Source: Pseudomonadota bacterium | GTDB lineage: Bacteria; Pseudomonadota; Alphaproteobacteria; Acetobacterales; Acetobacteraceae | Length of the DNA stretch: 49,284 nucleotides | Reading direction: 5' to 3' | Assembly: GCA_021808985.1 (NCBI GenBank) | Contig: JAKBAQ010000001.1 | Location: 1-49,284, forward strand | In this document: piece by piece, positions 48,850-49,284 of the stretch | Numbering within the stretch: the first letter of the stretch is position 1 | Layout: every line of letters starts with the position of its first letter | The notes under the pieces: model-generated | What the model was told of the DNA's origin: nothing | Seen by the model: only the letters and a program-made list of their open reading frames with translations | The model's database searches: none | Translations under genes and position numbers: made by a program

Positions 48850-49284
48850 GCGGCCCGCAGCACGGCCAGCCCCCGCTCCAGATCCTCGATCAGCTCGTCC
48901 ACATTCTCCAGGCCGATCTGGAAGCGCGCCATCCTGCCCTCGAAGCTCCCGGTTCCCTCGCTGCGCCTGATGGTCCCCGTCGTCGGCAGCACCAGGCTCT
49001 CATACCCGCCCCAGCTCGCGCCGATGCCGAACAGTTGCAGCGCGTCGATCATCGCCACAATCGCCTCGGCGGTATAAGCGGGCTGGAACACCACGCCGAA
49101 CAAGCCGCAGGCACCGGAGAAATCGCGCTTGAAGAACTCATGTCCCGGGCAGCCTGGCAGGGCGGGGTGCAGCACGCGCGCCACCTCCGGCCGGGCGGCG
49201 AACCAGTGCGCCACCCGCAGCCCCGCCGCCTCCTGCGCCTTCAGGCGCACATGCAGCGTGCGCAGCCCGCGCAGCGCCAGCCAG
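48846..49284 (-). CDS. metC: Cystathionine beta-lyase, C-terminal part (partial)
   Basis: The frame is open to the right edge and lacks its N-terminus, including the PLP lysine. The visible 145 residues begin LALRGLRTLHVRLKAQEA, the usual Cys/Met-metabolism PLP enzyme stretch, and contain GYESLVLPTT and RFQIGLENVDELIEDLERGL, the typical end. The wording fits cystathionine beta-lyase (methionine synthesis), but gamma-lyase or a related enzyme cannot be excluded from this part. It is upstream of and overlaps the MgtC/DUF4010 gene. Confidence 0.85.
   Translation of the reverse strand, partial: WLALRGLRTLHVRLKAQEAAGLRVAHWFAARPEVARVLHPALPGCPGHEFFKRDFSGACGLFGVVFQPAYTAEAIVAMIDALQLFGIGASWGGYESLVLPTTGTIRRSEGTGSFEGRMARFQIGLENVDELIEDLERGLAVLRAA

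Overview
The window is a high-GC, densely coded bacterial chromosome segment, and almost every gene has a clear alphaproteobacterial relative. GatCAB amidotransferase, GluQ, a lone gyrB, truB-rpsO, a MaeB-type malic enzyme and several cell-envelope glycan genes fit a Rhodospirillales / Acetobacteraceae organism (Acidocella- or Acidiphilium-like). This is an inference from protein style and base composition; there is no rRNA or other decisive marker here. No gene-free stretch exceeds about 210 bases. No IS element, prophage, CRISPR array or rRNA was seen. One tRNA is present (Leu, anticodon GAG).

Layout. 1-2644: end of a small membrane protein, gluQ, an HNH endonuclease and a split YeeE/YedE transporter pair. 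2716-9501: surface-glycan genes. A four-gene run (NeuB-type synthase, KdsC-like phosphatase, DPM1/GtrB-like glycosyltransferase, SDR) is followed by an acyltransferase, an NAD-dependent epimerase and a Wzx-like flippase. The SDR and the acyltransferase are visibly lower in GC than their surroundings. 9511-14776: gyrB, an orphan CpaE/TadZ-like ATPase, then truB-rpsO ending in a strong terminator. 14866-17065: a cytochrome P450 and a tandem NTF2/SnoaL-fold protein behind a 45-base nested dyad. 17145-20934: a pseudouridine synthase and rarA on the minus strand, a c-type cytochrome on the plus strand, and ygfZ. 20993-24250: two glycosyltransferases (GT9, GT4) and a dihydroorotase-type amidohydrolase. 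24271-32165: gatCAB, ruvX, an LLM flavoenzyme, lipB, tRNA-Leu and maeB.

32325-40994 is a polysaccharide export locus. It holds a stand-alone phosphomannose-isomerase cupin, a coiled-coil methyltransferase, a GT4, a Wza/KpsD-like lipoprotein, a KpsM-like permease fused to an N-terminal TPR domain, a KpsT-like ATPase, a KpsE-like polysaccharide co-polymerase and a convergent GT4. Genes from the GT4 at 33785 to the ATPase overlap stop-to-start, which suggests one transcript. Together they would build an ABC-dependent export machine. No KpsC/KpsS initiator or polymerase lies inside the window.

41162-49284: ferredoxin-NADP reductase, a 669-residue orphan that looks like a divergent fold-type-I PLP enzyme, a PduO-type cobalamin adenosyltransferase, a sulfotransferase, folD, a HTH-cupin regulator, a small DUF1648-like membrane protein, an MgtC/DUF4010 membrane protein and the C-terminal part of a cystathionine lyase.

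The best candidates for something undescribed are the orphan PLP-like protein (42134-44143), the TPR-permease fusion in the export locus, and the NeuB-phosphatase cassette that lacks any visible CMP-sugar synthetase.
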